Below are positions 34,815-48,069 of a DNA stretch of 64,000 nt, in pieces; within the stretch, counting starts at the first letter, position 1; each line of letters begins with the position of its first letter. The notes below the pieces were generated by a model. The model made no database searches, had not been told where the DNA came from, and saw nothing but the letters and a program-made list of their open reading frames with translations. Location: the NCBI GenBank assembly GCA_009823395.1, contig CM020501.1, positions 26,997,861 to 27,061,860 on the forward strand, written 5' to 3'. The position numbers and the translations under genes are program-made. Source of the stretch: Thamnaconus septentrionalis. Lineage: Eukaryota; Chordata; Actinopteri; Tetraodontiformes; Monacanthidae.

Positions 34815-37800
34815 TCATGCACACACACACAATTATTTACTAAAAGAAAAAAAAAAACACTACTAAAGATTGTAATTGTACGCTGCATCGACACCAAAAC
34901 AAACTGTTCACAGGCACTTTTTCAGAGGCCAGAAAAGAAGGATGGAACAGAGCCACCAGTACATTGTGGGTAGTGATGGATGTTTTCTTGTTTGTATTCA
35001 TTTATCCAAAGTCAGTAGAACCCAAGGTGAATCTCTGACTTATTTTAGCAGAGTTCGGCGTCGTAGGCAGAACCCTCACTTGGAAACATCGGCTTCTCGC
35101 TGACAAATCACACATTGCTCACTTTAACTCAACCTGACCTCCCTCTTTCTGGTCATTTCAATACAGTCTGTTCAGTAGAGGATTCTCTATTCGGGTTAAG
35201 ATTTTAGCGCGGCCCCTCTGCAGACTTTTCCTATACTAGTAGAAATGAGAAAATGTCTTGTCAGCATGTGTATTTTAATTGGGCCTTCGATCTTGTGCTT
35301 CATTAAAATTAAAACTAATTCAGATTGTATTGGTTTGCAGGTAAGACAGAGGTGATGTATCCTGGGCTAGGGTGTTGGGTCAGCCAATTAGATCGCCCCA
35401 AATGTAGTTTTCCACTTGATCTAACCACGTATCTCTTTTCAAATCTAAACTAATCTAAGACAGTGGCAAACGACCAGAAATGTATCTCACAATCATTCCC
35501 ATTTTCTGACGCGGAAGCAGGAGGTTCACACACACAGTCGGCCAAATCGAATTCGAACCTGAACATAATCACATATAATTTTTTTTTAACCTGGTGCAAA
35601 GGAGGTTGTGGATCAGGCAACATTCCCAAAGAGAAGCCAGGGCTCACGGAACCTGCACGCTCAGATTACAACCATTTATTTATTTGTTTTTTGAGCAAAG
35701 GAGCCTCCTCTTTTTTCATTTTTCATAAACAATATAAACACGCAGCTGAAATTATGAAATAGATGAAATCTCTGTAGTTTGGTGTGTGTGTGTGTGTGTG
35801 CGTGGTGACCTATTGGTTGCTGTGTGTAAACTCCAAGGTGTGTGTGTTGGTGTGTACGGCCAGGGCGATAAATCACTCCGTGCCAACCTAAACCAGCGTG
35901 AGTGCACTCTTTATGTTGATGCATGCCGGCGCGCTGTTGTGGTTATTACCCGCTGGCCGGCTCAGCTATTCATCACTGCGCCGCGGCCTCCGATGGCATC
36001 ACAGCTGTTTCCCAGCCAATACTTCAGCGCTCACGATGGAGAAAGACCCTAATGTACGAAAAATGAACTGCCGCCTCCTTCCGTCGTATCATTAAACGAA
36101 AGAAATTACGCCTAAATAACCCAAACAATTCTGTCTTTGATGAGCCACGGACATATTCATGAAACTTGGCAGCATCCCACTTTTGTGGCCGTGTGAGCTT
36201 AGCCAGGACTCGCAGCGATACGGTGTTTTATTAAGGGTTTAAAGAATGAGATCGGGCCTTTGAGGCAAAGGAGATGCTGACAAATGAGATTCAACAATAA
36301 GCAACGGCATAAGAAGTTGCTGGCAACTCCAATCTCGTGGAGCACATCCTTTCACGCTTTTAGAATCGATCCTCATTAACCCATTTGCAAGCAACCATCG
36401 TTCCACTGAAAAATGCTCTCACTAATGCCGTCTGGTGGTTCCTCTCATAGTGCATTTTGCATTAAATCTGGGCATTTTGAAGTGTCGATAGCGTCGGAAC
36501 AGCTGCCCCACCGCCCATCATAAATAGGGAAGCAACCACCTCAACCACGGCAACTTCAGAAAACAAATGCAAATAGCCTGAAACGTGCGCTCCAAATAAA
36601 AGCAAACTTGCGATTAAAAATTATACTGGACATAACCCAAAATTCAGGGAGTCGTCTTCTGTTACCACAACTATGACAAGGAGGGGAGTGTGAGTGCTAT
36701 GCCCCCTCGGTTTGGTTGACATGTTGTGCCCTGCTGCGCTCTCTAGTGGTAAAAAAAAATGCGCGTATTGCCACCTAGCTAAATATCACGAGGTACACTG
36801 TTTGCTACCGGTTGCCAGGACAACACGGCGACATTCATATCTTCAGAGATGGAATAGCAGTAATGCGATCAAGACTGTAGCAAGGTTCCTATTCCAGTTT
36901 TTTTTTTCTTGGCAAAATGAAAGCAAAAACCACTCGGGAGGAGCTCAGGTTTGTTGTCACTTGTTCAGCAGCTCGGCTCGGAAAAACACAGATGTTCTGC
37001 GATGACAGCTGTTCTCAGAAGTACCGCTGCTGGATCAGAAGCTCTTTCATCCCGTCGGCAGCTCCCTGATCAAAGGCTACTTTTATTAGCGGCGGCTATC
37101 TACGACTGCAGCCCGCTTTGTTCGGGTGCGTTGTTCGTTTTTTTTTGTGTATTAGACGATTTGCTAGCTGCTGGAGTTTATTCCAGCTGTGTGTTCGGGG
37201 GCCTGGACGAGTTTGCCACTTTCAACATTTCCGAAGTCTAAATGATTCTGGTTCTGAGCAGGGACCTTCTATAAGGAGTCAGAGCACACAGATCATTTCA
37301 ATCATATCCCGTCCCCTTTTTCGAACAGCCAATCACCTGCGCTGTCATCACTGAACTGGCATAATTATTGGTCCTTCATAGCACAGTAGCTGTTTCCAGT
37401 AGCTGACAGGTACGATATTGAATGTCTCTGTGTGAGTTAGTTGACGCTAGTTTCATATGCATTAGGTCACCAAAGCGTTTGAATTCATCCCTGACAATAT
37501 AGAACGTCATTGATCAGGAAGCCACCATTGCTGCATTCGGTCGTAAGTCAACATATTTTGTGCCCTCCTTCTACTTTAAAAAGATGCTTAGCAAGTCCAT
37601 GCCACGCAACTGGGAGCATACCATCCCTGCAACCGACACAGCATGCCTGGCTTGCCTTGTAAAGAGCTGATGCCACTTTGGTTGCCTGCCCAGCACCATC
37701 CTCCAAAGAACACACCTCATTTCACACGCCAGCATCAGCATCACTGGCCTAGCTGTAAGCCCTACACTCTGTCTCTCTATGTCAGCAATGGCAGGGGAGA

Positions 37801-40800
37801 CGTGGCTGCCAAGAAAGAATTTATTGAAGGATCAAGGAACAGGCTCTTTTTTTTCTGATTAGAGGCGGTCAGGCATGCCGCCAATGCTCTATAGTCTTAT
37901 CCAAGGCCAGCCAGGTGTGTTGTGTGAATGGCGGGATGGTAATTTCCCCTGTTCCAAGTCAAAGAATCCTAAAAAATAATAATTTAGAAACCCGAATGTT
38001 AAGGCAGAAAAATTCACAGCACTGCTTTCAGGTGCGGTGGCTTCTACTTATTCTATGTTGCCGCGACATCCCAAGGGTTTCAAAGTTCAGAATCTTTTTT
38101 AGGGAGACTTAGAGGTCTGCATGAGGTATTGAAATACACCTTTCTGAAGTAAATCACATCTCTACCATTTCAGTGATTCCCAAAAAGCAGGTGAAGCTGT
38201 TGGAAAGCAAACCTGTGTACTGTTTTTTTCCCCCCCAAATTGCTTCATAAAATTTTTTCATACAGACTGAGGGAAACAAATGATCCAGTGTCATTCATAA
38301 TGTCTGAGTCGCCGTCCCTTATCTGTCCAATGTCTGATGGTGAACATTAGCGGTCGGTAGCCAGTAACGACTCCGTCGCATCTTAGGCAACTGGCAGTGA
38401 GCTGCGTTGTACCAGTTGTCTTCCAGAAGCACTGGTCGACCACGATGTTCCCGCCGTCCTTGTTGCGACGTTTCACTTGAGCAACAAACGCTTCAGGAAA
38501 TCCGCCATCATGCATTTTTTCGCAACAGTTAACAGTAAACGCACTCGAGGGACAATTTGTGAGCGCAGTTGCTTGTCTGCGTACGTTTGAAGGTCTGGAA
38601 AGGCTTAAATAAGCCGAAGACGACTGCAGGGCATCATTTGGGCAACATACATAAGTGCACGGGGTGCCATTAGCAGGACATTTTCTCTTTTCCACTGTGC
38701 CACAAGTACTTCTTCACTCCATTATCTCCAGGCGGTCGTGCGCAAATCAATCAAATTTTTAATTTTTTAACATTTATCCCTGAACCTTCAAAAGTCTTCG
38801 TGTTGTCCCTCCTCGGTCCTTCTATAACAAGTAAGAAGTCATGTCCTCCGCCTCAAGTCAGCTTTACTTGTGGTTATGGCAGAATTGGGACGCTCCATTT
38901 GAGCTCCAAATGGGGCGGAAAACGAGCCGAGGCTGCGGCGGCGGCACTGGGAATGGCGCAAGGGCCGCAGTGCCATTCCGGATTAGGGGATGAGTTCTCC
39001 GGCGGACACCGGGGGGGAGGCGAGATGGGAGATGGCAGGCTGGAGCGCGAGGCTGTCAGCCGCGCTTCTTGGAGTCTTTTCTTACGCGGCAGAAATAGCC
39101 GCTGTTCCGCTTGCACTGTCCGTTTGGCTCCGTCTCGTCTTTTTTCCACCCTGTCTGCTGTTAACCCTGCTTTGGTCCAAAAATCCCCCCCCAAAAAAAC
39201 TGTTGAACAAGGTTAAGCTCCCTGACAAGGTTCAACGATAAGGATGTCTTACACTCTTTTTTTGCCGATGATCTGACGGAGCGCCGTCAAATCCTATCAG
39301 GTCTTGACGTGCCCTGCTCGGCGGCCGCCACTTTGATGGCTTTGACGGATATTCGCCTCGAGGCTTGCAGATGGGGCCGACCGTGCCCCCAAATCCCGCC
39401 CAAAGCCCCCTAAAATGCCGGTAATAATCCCCTCGTGGCAGTGCCGGCTGTTTACACACAACAGCAAATCAGCTCGTCTGACTGGCAAGGCTCGGCATGA
39501 ACCCATCGGACTCACCGCTCAAGTGCCTCTCAATAACGCAGGGCTGAAAAAGCTGCGACAAAACTGTACCGCCTCATCAAAACGTACACTACTGTTCAAA
39601 AATTTGAGGTCATTGACCCCATTAGAACCAGCTTCATGAATTAAGCTACTGAAATGACTCATGCGGTAACATGAACAAGTCTATGGACCCACTTATGGAA
39701 TGGCTTTGACAGTTGTTGTCTTGAATGTCTGTCTTTATTATAATCACACTTAGTTGTGTGTGCTAAACCATGAAAGTAAACAAAGCATCACGGTTAATAT
39801 TTTTGTGTGTTCAAACAGAATTTATTTTGACCATTACTAGCACTTTTAATTTAGACATTGGTTTTTCATTAAACCCAAAAATGTTCCAATAATTTTTTAA
39901 ATGAATGAATGAACTGAATTGAGTCAGTGACCTCAAACTTTTGAATGGTAGCGCAGCTCTCGCTTTCTGCCCTCCTGCCGCCACCATCCGCGCTCCTCCC
40001 TCCCTTGCTGTTCCTCAGTACAGCGTAAAATTGCCGGCTCGTGCACAGTTACCTCCCTACCCCATCCCCCGGGAGTGGCTGTGCTCGCTGGTGCAAGATT
40101 AAGCTTTCTGCCACTGGGGAAGTAGCGTAACAATTGTCAACTCACTCCGAAAAATGATCCAGAGGGAGATAAAATCGGGCAGGGATTTTAAAACCTTTGA
40201 ATTACACCGTTAAAGAGTTTCATGCTTATTTGACTCTTCATAAAAAAAAAGAACACAAACAAACAACAATCAAACAAAGGGTCAATTTATAATGCGCTTG
40301 CATTATATGAATGTGTCATACAGAGTCATACAGGGCGGACACAGGCAACTGTAAAGTATGGAGAAAGTTTGTAAAGCTTGTGCTGTGAAGTTTTCTGCCT
40401 GAACATAAACAGCATTTTTCTCCATGAAGGGAACCTCAGGGGACACAAGGGGATGTTTGCAACTTAAAGGGGCAAAGTGCGATTTTCATCTCCGTCAGTA
40501 AAATAAGATATAAAGTAATGAAAAATTGGTACGTGACGCTATAGTGGCGTTATCCCTTTAGACCGGTTGCACATCACCACTGTTATGATTACTGAGATGC
40601 GACCGCCTCTACTTTGGGCAAACGCACCTAGCTTCGGAAAACACATGCAAATCGCATGTGTTTTCGAATGCTAACGGATGCTATTATTAGCTTGAATTAC
40701 ACAGACACTACACTTCGACGTCATGTTTTAATCGCTGCTCTCTCTTTCAACTCGGCAGTGCCTGGAACCCTGCAAAGACTCCTGGGAAATGGAAGGGAAA

Positions 40801-43234
40801 AGAAACTGCAGAGAGATGTGCGAGGTAGAGCAACTCAGATTGTCAGCCCAATAATAACAATAGTTCAAATTAAGGAAGGCAACTTGTGTCTGTACTGGAG
40901 TTTGTATATCAGGTGGATTTTAAAGTCAAAACTTGAAATTGAAACAATTACTTGTAATGTCGAGGTGCAGTGGTTGAATAAATCCTTATATTTAATGCTA
41001 CCTGCATTAAATATAATGCTACCTGCCTTTTAAATAGGGAAACATGTTAAAAAAAAATGACAATTTGAATGCGGATGAAGATATGGTTTTGTGAGTCCAA
41101 AATGTTTTGTTGTTATGAAATCAGTGTTAGCATTAGCTTCATTCACTTTTAGCCCACGCTAACGGACTAAAAAGACTGAACGACACAAAAACAAGATGCC
41201 ATCGTCTTGCAAACCTGAGTGAACTTTTCTCCTGGTAGCGGGTGTTCCCCAAAAAGCACTGGGAGTGTGTTGCCAGCTGCGAGTTCCTCCAGTCGGTGCT
41301 GTCAGCGAAGCAGGGCAGCTGCCCACCTCCAGAGGGAGCCAGCGGCTTCGCGGCGGCCTGCGTGGAGAGCTGCGACCGCGACCAGGAGTGTCCCGCGCAG
41401 AAGAAGTGTTGCTCCAACAGCTGCGGCCACACCTGCCAGAGCCCAAAAGACCTCTACAAAGGTGAGCGAAAAGCAAACCCTCGCTGTTGGATCAATATTG
41501 CCACACATTGTATAACTGAGTCATGGATTTGCGTACCAATGACTGACTGTGTGGATTTTTTCTGCAAAACAGCTAAAATGACGTAAAACTTGAGAATCAC
41601 AATCTAAAAGATTGTATTCTTTGAAGTTAGTATTTAGCCCTATGACCAGATATACGTATCAGCACAACAGCAACCTTAGTTATCCAGTCTTACTTGACAT
41701 CTCTCCATATATGCACATTAAAAAATAAGGCCATAAAATAATTGGTTAAAATCAGGCAAACTCTTGAGGAAAAGCTACGGCTTGATTTTATCTAAATGTG
41801 CCAATATTGCAACGGACAGATTTTCTTTTGCATCACAGAGACAACTGAAAATGAGATTACAGTTAATTGTTACGCTATCTTACATTACAGAAAGGTATGT
41901 CACCACGTGGTTACAGTACCAGTGATCTGACAAGTAGCACTGGTTTCGCAGGTACTCCTCAGAAACCGAGGAAAGAGCTGAACTTTCAGGAGCTGTCGTC
42001 CAGTCAGCTGGAGGTCTACTGGTCGTCCCGCTTCAACGTCTCGGCTGAACCCGTCGTCTACGTCCTGCAACGGAGGTGGAACTTTGGCATTCAGCCCAGC
42101 GAGGACGCCGCCACTGCCTGGCAGGCGGTCGCACAGGTGCGCCACTAGCATTATTTATTTTGACCCTATCCACCCATCCATTCGTCCATCCGTCCAAATA
42201 ATGCTTGCAATTTTGTGTAAGTCCGCCTTTTCAAATTCTGCTACATGTGTCTGTTCCCAGCAGGATGCACTTTTTTGGTATTTTCAGGGGTTGTTAAAAA
42301 GTGTCATCATCAGCAACGGCATCGTTAGGATTATTTACGAAACCTGTTCATTGATCTCTGGCAGACGACCGAGCAGGGTGCGAGGCTCGCCGACATTCGG
42401 CCGGGCCGCTGGTACCAGTTCAGGGTGGCGGCCGTCAACAGCCGCGGGACGCGAGGTTTCACCACGCCCAGTCGACACGTTCACTCCAGCAGAGGTAAAA
42501 TAAAAAAAATACCATTGTCACAAACAGCTTTTGTCTCAACTGTTCTGAAGGTTCAAAGTATCAGCGTGTGATATTCCACCAATTCCCCCAATCCCCAGAC
42601 CCTCCCAACCCTCCAGCTCCCACCGAGCTGAGAGTGACCAACATGAGTTTCGGCCCCGGCCGCGCTGTGGCCGCCACGGTCCAGTGGAGCCTGACCTCCG
42701 ACCTGGACGTTCCCGTCCACCACTACAAGGTGAGCTGGAGCTGGACCGCTGCCGGACAACCCTCTGCTTCATCGGTGACCAAAAGGAGGAAGATCGTGAG
42801 GGAGGTGAGGACAGAAACAAGCAGTTATGTTTTAAGCACTTACTGTATCTGGAGCAGAGGTGGAGCTACGGATGGGCCTGGACTAGAGATTTTTTTTTAA
42901 TCATATATTCTTTTACGTGCATCTCATCGGGCTCATCCAGTTTTTGTTCCAAGTCAGGCACAATGACCTCAATATGTGAGACAAAACTCCTATCTAAGGG
43001 GATCAAAATCGGTTAGCAATTTTGAACCCTATGATTAAAAGTGGGTTTGAACCCCCCTCTCATACATGGCATATTGATAATGGTATAGCCTGGGGCCACC
43101 AGTGACTGCTGGGTCCATAGACTTGTCCATGTTTCCTCCCCTAACGAGGATGAGATAACGGCAGTTCCTTCAGTCAGATGAGTTTTTGGGAATTCTTAAA
43201 AAGAGTTCATGTTCTTGTAGTGTACTGAATATCC

Positions 43235-43285
<51 letters not shown>

Positions 43286-46200
43286 TCACGTGGACCTGGA
43301 CAGCATGCGGTCCAACAGGACCTACAGCGTGGAGGTTCAAGCTGTTTCCTACTGGCGACAAACGCAACTCAAGGGCCCCCGAGCTATCGTCCATTTCACC
43401 ACACAGCGCTGTATGTCACAATTCATATATATATTTATATATATGTACATATATTAATTTGCTAGATCCCAACCGAGATGGATTGAGGATAATTTACATG
43501 GAACTGAGTACCCTTTATTGTCTAAACCCAACATATTGCAATTTCAATTCTGAGAAAACTGGGATACAAGCCAATCACCAGGCCACGAAAAAAAGTTATT
43601 GCTCTTACTTAAGGCTGGTGAGGTCTCAAATGCATGCAGTAGAGGTACCTGAACCTTGGATAGATGCATAATAATTGCCAGGTTAATTGTGGATGACTTC
43701 TGTGTTGCACATCTTTCATTCCGTTTTTGTGTAAAGTTGAAGCGTCAGTTTCTGACTTTTTTTTTTTATCTGCTTGAAGCCATGGGCCCTGTTCCAGGAA
43801 AGCCAACGGGCGACAACCTGGATGTAGGGACGCCGTTCTACCAGGACGGGCAGCTGCAAGTGCACGTTTACTGGCAAAGCGCCATGGGTATGTTCGTGCA
43901 AGACAGTTGGTGTGCTATTTGTTTGAGAAGTTAAAGTTAAAGTCCCAGTGATTGTCACATCCCAAAGGATGTGAAATCTATCCTCCACATTTGACCCTGA
44001 GGAAGCGGCGGGCAGCAGCGGTGCCCCGCCCAGGAATGATTGGGGGATCTAACCCCCTAATTCCAAACCTGAATACTGAGAATACTGAGTGCCAAGCATG
44101 GAGGCAATGGGTACTTTTTGGAACGATCCTGCCGGGTTCTGAACCAGATGGGACACTCAGCTGGATAAAGAATAATCCAGTCTGGGAAGTATTTCATACC
44201 CTCCGTCTGGAGGGCTAGTTAGCACTCGCAAATCCCCTAGCTCGATGTCCCTATGAGGACGGATACCCTGGTGAGAACAACACTAGTGTATGGCCAATGG
44301 GACCGGGGTGAATTGGGATTGGGACCAAACTAAGGTTGTCCTATTGACTGACCGGCTAAAATGAAGATGGCCAATAACAGTTGCACACAATGTCGTCCAC
44401 ACAGATCCCTCAATAGAATACTACAGAGTCCGCTGGGCACCAGAGTACTGCGGGCACAACCAGACTGGAGCCATGGAAAAGATCACCACACAGGTTAGCT
44501 GCCACATTTTTCGCAAATAGTTGGCGAATTGTGACGTCAACTGCCTTTTTGAAGCAGAGTCCACTTCTTTTTGTCCAATCAAAGGCTTTTACATCGCCAG
44601 ATCTGTTGTGTTTCGTTTTCACACTGACACAACTGACATTGTATCCATTCCGGTCCACTTCCCTGGTTGCAAGTGATCCGATACTTGACACGTTTTGGTT
44701 GTTCTTGGTGGTTTTGGGAAGACCAAAAAGAAGAAAAACTCGGACCAAATGTTGAAGACGTTTAAAGAACCAAGTGCCTCAAGTGGTACTGATTTCTTCT
44801 TCTTCTTTCTTTTCAGGAGAGCTTTGTCAACCTCAAGGGCTTGCTGTTTTCCTGCAAGTATAAGGTCCTTCTGCAGCCAGTGAGTAAAAAGACCCATCCA
44901 CCAATGCAGAGCACCAGCTTCTTTACTCCTTCCTGTGCCACCATCCAAGCCAAGAGTCCAAAACCCATCATTTGTCCAGGGGAAAAAGGTGAGACACAAG
45001 TTGTTCTGAATCTTGCTATAATGCGATTCTAGATATATTATGTAATAATGCGTAGGAATGTAGTTAATTTTTTTTTTTTTACAGTATTCCCACAAGCAGA
45101 TTGAGTATTGTATAATCCACATTGATAGCGTCTTATTAAACTACCAGTTTGCCTTCCTCCTGCAGTTCCTCGCCAGAAGGTTGAGGTGAAGGCAGTTAAC
45201 CTGACAGCATCCTTTGAGGTGAAGGCTGGCAACATGACGGCCATCTTTAGGTGGGACGTCCCCGCAACTCTTCCCCACCTGCCCCTGACTGGTTACCAGG
45301 TCACCTGGGCGGAGGTCATCCCCAACAACCGGCACAACACCGCCAAGCTGCCCCACAGCCTCATTTCACAGTCACAGATCCTCCCACCGGTCAGTAGCTT
45401 CATTTAGAGTGTTGCTGAATTATTAAGATTTAAAGGCGCAGGAGGCAATTTTTCATTGTTGTTATTGATATGAGGTGATAAAAATTGATATGTGAAGCTG
45501 TGCGTGCCAGTTAGCGCATGTGAATCTCCGCCTCCTCCTAGTCACCGAAACAGCTGCCCTGCCACCGTTTAAAACAGCAAGCAAATGTGATTCAAAACAT
45601 GCAAGTAGCACGAGACGTGCTCCAAGTGAATGCTAGCGTTAGCTTAAATGATGCTGGACGTAACCCTGAATCAGTAGAGTCGCCTTTTGTTGGAAATGAA
45701 TATTTTTCTGTTTTATATTAACTAATTAACCAACCAGTCAACCAATCCATCAACCTTTTATACTTTTATAGTAATACTTAAGCAGCCGTGCTACTAAATG
45801 TACCAACTGCTCTCTAAAGAAAAGTATTTCAACTCAATCAGTCTGGAGGAGTTTTTCCAGTTTTGTTTGTAAACACCCAGCATTCATACAGGTTAACTGT
45901 ATATATATATGTATATATATATATTTATATACACAGTACATATTTTTTAAAGATCTTGCCTCAGGCATTATTTCAAATTCTTCACCTGGAGGTAGCTTTG
46001 TAATTGGGAGATCCGGCGGCAGCAGTTCAGTGTAGAAAAAATAATCATAATAATATAAATAAAATTGTATTAAATTGAAGTGAAAATGCCGGTTTAATAA
46101 AGCCAAGTTTGTGCTGTGTTATATTATGCCACCTTTGTCCTCTGGGCAACATTTCTGCGGCTCTGCGCTCTTTTACGTCAGGCATTGATTCAGAAGCTGA

Positions 46201-47369
46201 GATGGATCTCGCCCTGCGGCTCATCTCAGGACTCACCGAGCTGACAAAAACAATCTTGCGGAGCTTCCGCGCAATTTCACACACCTTGAACTTCCCTTTT
46301 CAGGAGAGCAACGTCCTGGTGGTGTCGGGCCTGCACCCCGCCAGTCTGTACAGGCTGGAGGTGGAGACCATCACTGCCGAAGGCGAAGGTCCCACGACCA
46401 GTCGAACCTTCCAGACGCCCGCACGCCAAAGCTTTCTGAGGGAAAGTAAGTGGAAAAACAGAACCAAGAATTAAGCACCACCAGTGCTACTGACTATTCG
46501 AACATAAGTCCTTTTTACGCAGGCCCTTTTTAATATAATACTAACCCTCACCCTGTACACTAGCATATCTTCTTTTATACCTGCAACTACATTCTCAAAA
46601 AAATAAAGTGAGACGTGTTACGATACATACTATGTAATTACATACAGTGTAATATATCATCATTCTTGTAATATAATTATGACAAGTAATATAATATATG
46701 TAACTATAATATATTTATACATACAAGTTAATGTTTAGATCATACATATGGGGAATTTTGCAACCCTATATTGAAACCAATTATTGTACTGTGTGTATTG
46801 TACTATGTGTCCATACCATGAATCTGATGATTACATTGAATTATTATTTGTCATTATATTACAGTTATAATAGATATTATATATATCATATGTACTTGCA
46901 CTCAGGAGGCCAAACAAATGATTGATTTAGTCTCTTAAGGCTGGCGGTAGTATTCCATTTTTGGATCTCATTAGCTTTTTTTTTTTTTTTTTTTTCCCAA
47001 ATTCTGATAAGTGTTAAAATTTCACCCTACTCCAACTTTGACATGCTGTAGAGAATATGTATCTTCATTACTCAAAAAAAAAGTATGATTAGTGTAAATG
47101 GGTTTTTACTTATGATTGTGGACCAATAAAACAACAACAGAAAAGGGGTGATTTGAACTGCGAGGTTCAAACCCTAGTTGTAGGTTTAGCTGCCCTCTTT
47201 CCTCTGTCATTTTTTTGTTTCATCACTGCCTCTGTAGGAGGCGCTTTAACCAAATCGATGTCTGTTTCAAATCCAACTCTGGAGCTGATCCATTTCTTTC
47301 CTCCCTCTACTCTCAGGTCCAAGACTGACCAAGCATCACCACAAAATACCCGTCATCGAAAGGCACTGA
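32018..47369 (+). CDS. anos1: anos1, anosmin-1 (Kallmann syndrome 1 protein), complete, 14 exons
   Basis: Coding exons: 32018-32245, 34685-34732, 40759-40824, 41239-41461, 41952-42136, 42365-42494, 42599-42804, 43284-43410, 43780-43887, 44405-44493, 44817-44988, 45166-45389, 46304-46445, 47317-47369. They total 2001 bp, 666 residues plus TGA, with GT-AG introns and matching phases throughout; human anosmin-1 has 680 residues and 14 exons. Domain order: signal peptide (1-26), Cys-rich region with RARCASRC (about 50-114), WAP four-disulfide core (about 119-184), four fibronectin type III domains (190-649) and a basic His-containing tail (650-666). Several N-x-S/T sites occur (NVS, NRT, NQT, NLT, NMT). 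Family role: a secreted matrix glycoprotein that binds heparan sulfate and FGFR1 and guides GnRH and olfactory neuron migration. Whether this is the a or b teleost paralogue cannot be told. Confidence 0.96.
34748..34812. repeat. CA microsatellite just downstream of anos1 exon 2
   Basis: About 32 CA units start 15 bp after the exon 2 donor (gttggt at 34733). Confidence 0.95.
39587..39953. mobile_element. Tc1/mariner-type MITE in anos1 intron 2
   Basis: Left end cactactgttcaaaaatttg and right end caaacttttgaatggtagcg form about 29 bp inverted repeats (aggtcattgac / gtcagtgacct at their inner edges). TA precedes the left end at 39585-39586; the matching right position reads CA. There is no transposase frame. 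The terminal sequence is a common one in fish genomes. Confidence 0.7.
41239..41461 (+). CDS. anos1: anos1 exon 4: WAP four-disulfide core domain
   Basis: The exon encodes [16 protein letters not shown], then [20 protein letters not shown], then [16 protein letters not shown]. The CC pair and the other cysteines give the eight-cysteine WAP core after the first CVASC group. It ends in phase 1 at gtgagc. In human anosmin-1 this domain contributes to binding and to protease-inhibitor-like activity. Confidence 0.94.
41952..42494 (+). CDS. anos1: anos1 fibronectin type III domain 1 (exons 5-6)
   Basis: Exons 41952-42136 and 42365-42494. The domain runs from [14 protein letters not shown] through [13 protein letters not shown] to [18 protein letters not shown], with the Trp and the Y-x-F-x-V-x-A-V-N signature of FN3. 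This first domain carries the heparin and FGFR1 interactions in the human protein. Confidence 0.93.
42599..43410 (+). CDS. anos1: anos1 fibronectin type III domain 2 (exons 7-8)
   Basis: Exons 42599-42804 and 43284-43410. The domain reads [36 protein letters not shown], and in exon 8 [17 protein letters not shown]. The acceptor of exon 8 is formed by the end of a GT microsatellite (see 43237-43283). Exon 7 continues past an internal gtgagc at 42730 because the frame YKVSWSWT matches the family. Confidence 0.92.
43237..43283 (+). repeat. anos1: GT microsatellite forming the 3' end of anos1 intron 7
   Basis: About 22 GT units end in tgtgtag, directly joined to exon 8 at 43284. The usual pyrimidine tract is replaced by the GT run. 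Confidence 0.93.
43780..44988 (+). CDS. anos1: anos1 fibronectin type III domain 3 (exons 9-11)
   Basis: Exons 43780-43887, 44405-44493 and 44817-44988. Key segments are [33 protein letters not shown] and [17 protein letters not shown]. The order and phases (1, 0, 1) follow the human gene. A longer Ser/Pro linker precedes domain 4. Confidence 0.92.
45166..46445 (+). CDS. anos1: anos1 fibronectin type III domain 4 (exons 12-13)
   Basis: Exons 45166-45389 and 46304-46445. Key segments are [46 protein letters not shown] and [16 protein letters not shown], all FN3-like. The intron between them carries a short TA repeat near 45898-45930. Confidence 0.92.
47317..47369 (+). CDS. anos1: anos1 exon 14: basic His-containing tail and stop
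   Basis: After the acceptor tactctcag at 47316 the exon encodes [17 protein letters not shown] and stops with TGA at 47367-47369. Human anosmin-1 also ends in a short His-rich tail, so this short exon is credible despite its size. Confidence 0.85.
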
Positions 47370-48069
47370 AGCTGCAGGCGCCAAGTGTCCTGACCTCCGG
47401 ATGACCAGCCAGCCAGCAGAGCAGTGATGATTACCCATCATAATCCATTTTCACCACTCCACACAGTATGCCAATGGGCACTAACAGCCCGTTGTAATCT
47501 GCTGCGCATGATAAATTATTTTGGATATCGATGAAACCATTGATGGCACAAGTGGCGAGGCAAGCGGGAGAGCCTACGCTCCATTTGCAAGTTGACGATC
47601 TGTTGAAAATAATGGCCGATCCCAGTCTCTTCATTTATGTGCATCATACCTAAACTCTCAGCGTTTGATTATGATACGGCAAATGTGCTGCAGAGTCGTA
47701 TGAAAGTCGCAGTCTCTGTTGAAAAGTTGGGTGTGTGCTACAGATGGTTCAGACTGCACTTAACACTGGGAGGAAATTGAAATCACAGAAGCCAAAACTC
47801 AAAAAAATCTGGAGGCGAATCACACGTCCTTTCAGTAAATACCAGTCTCCTAATGGGATTTATGTGACTAATCCAATGATGATTGAGAAATGGCATGCAA
47901 AGCAACCCTAGTCTTGCCTGTGTAGTTTTGCCCCAGCCCCCTTGTTGTCCAATGTGCTTGTTGAAAATAGGTGTGATTGTTTTGCCCCTGAGGACTGCGA
48001 TTTCTGTATTATTAGCACAATGAGTGAAGATGGAAGCTGCAGATGACAAAGGACACGCAAACGCTGATG

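Noticed and set aside
42730..42735. Donor-like gtgagc inside anos1 exon 7
   Set aside because: Reading through keeps YKVSWSWT, which fits anosmin-1; the exon end at 42804 keeps phase with exon 8.
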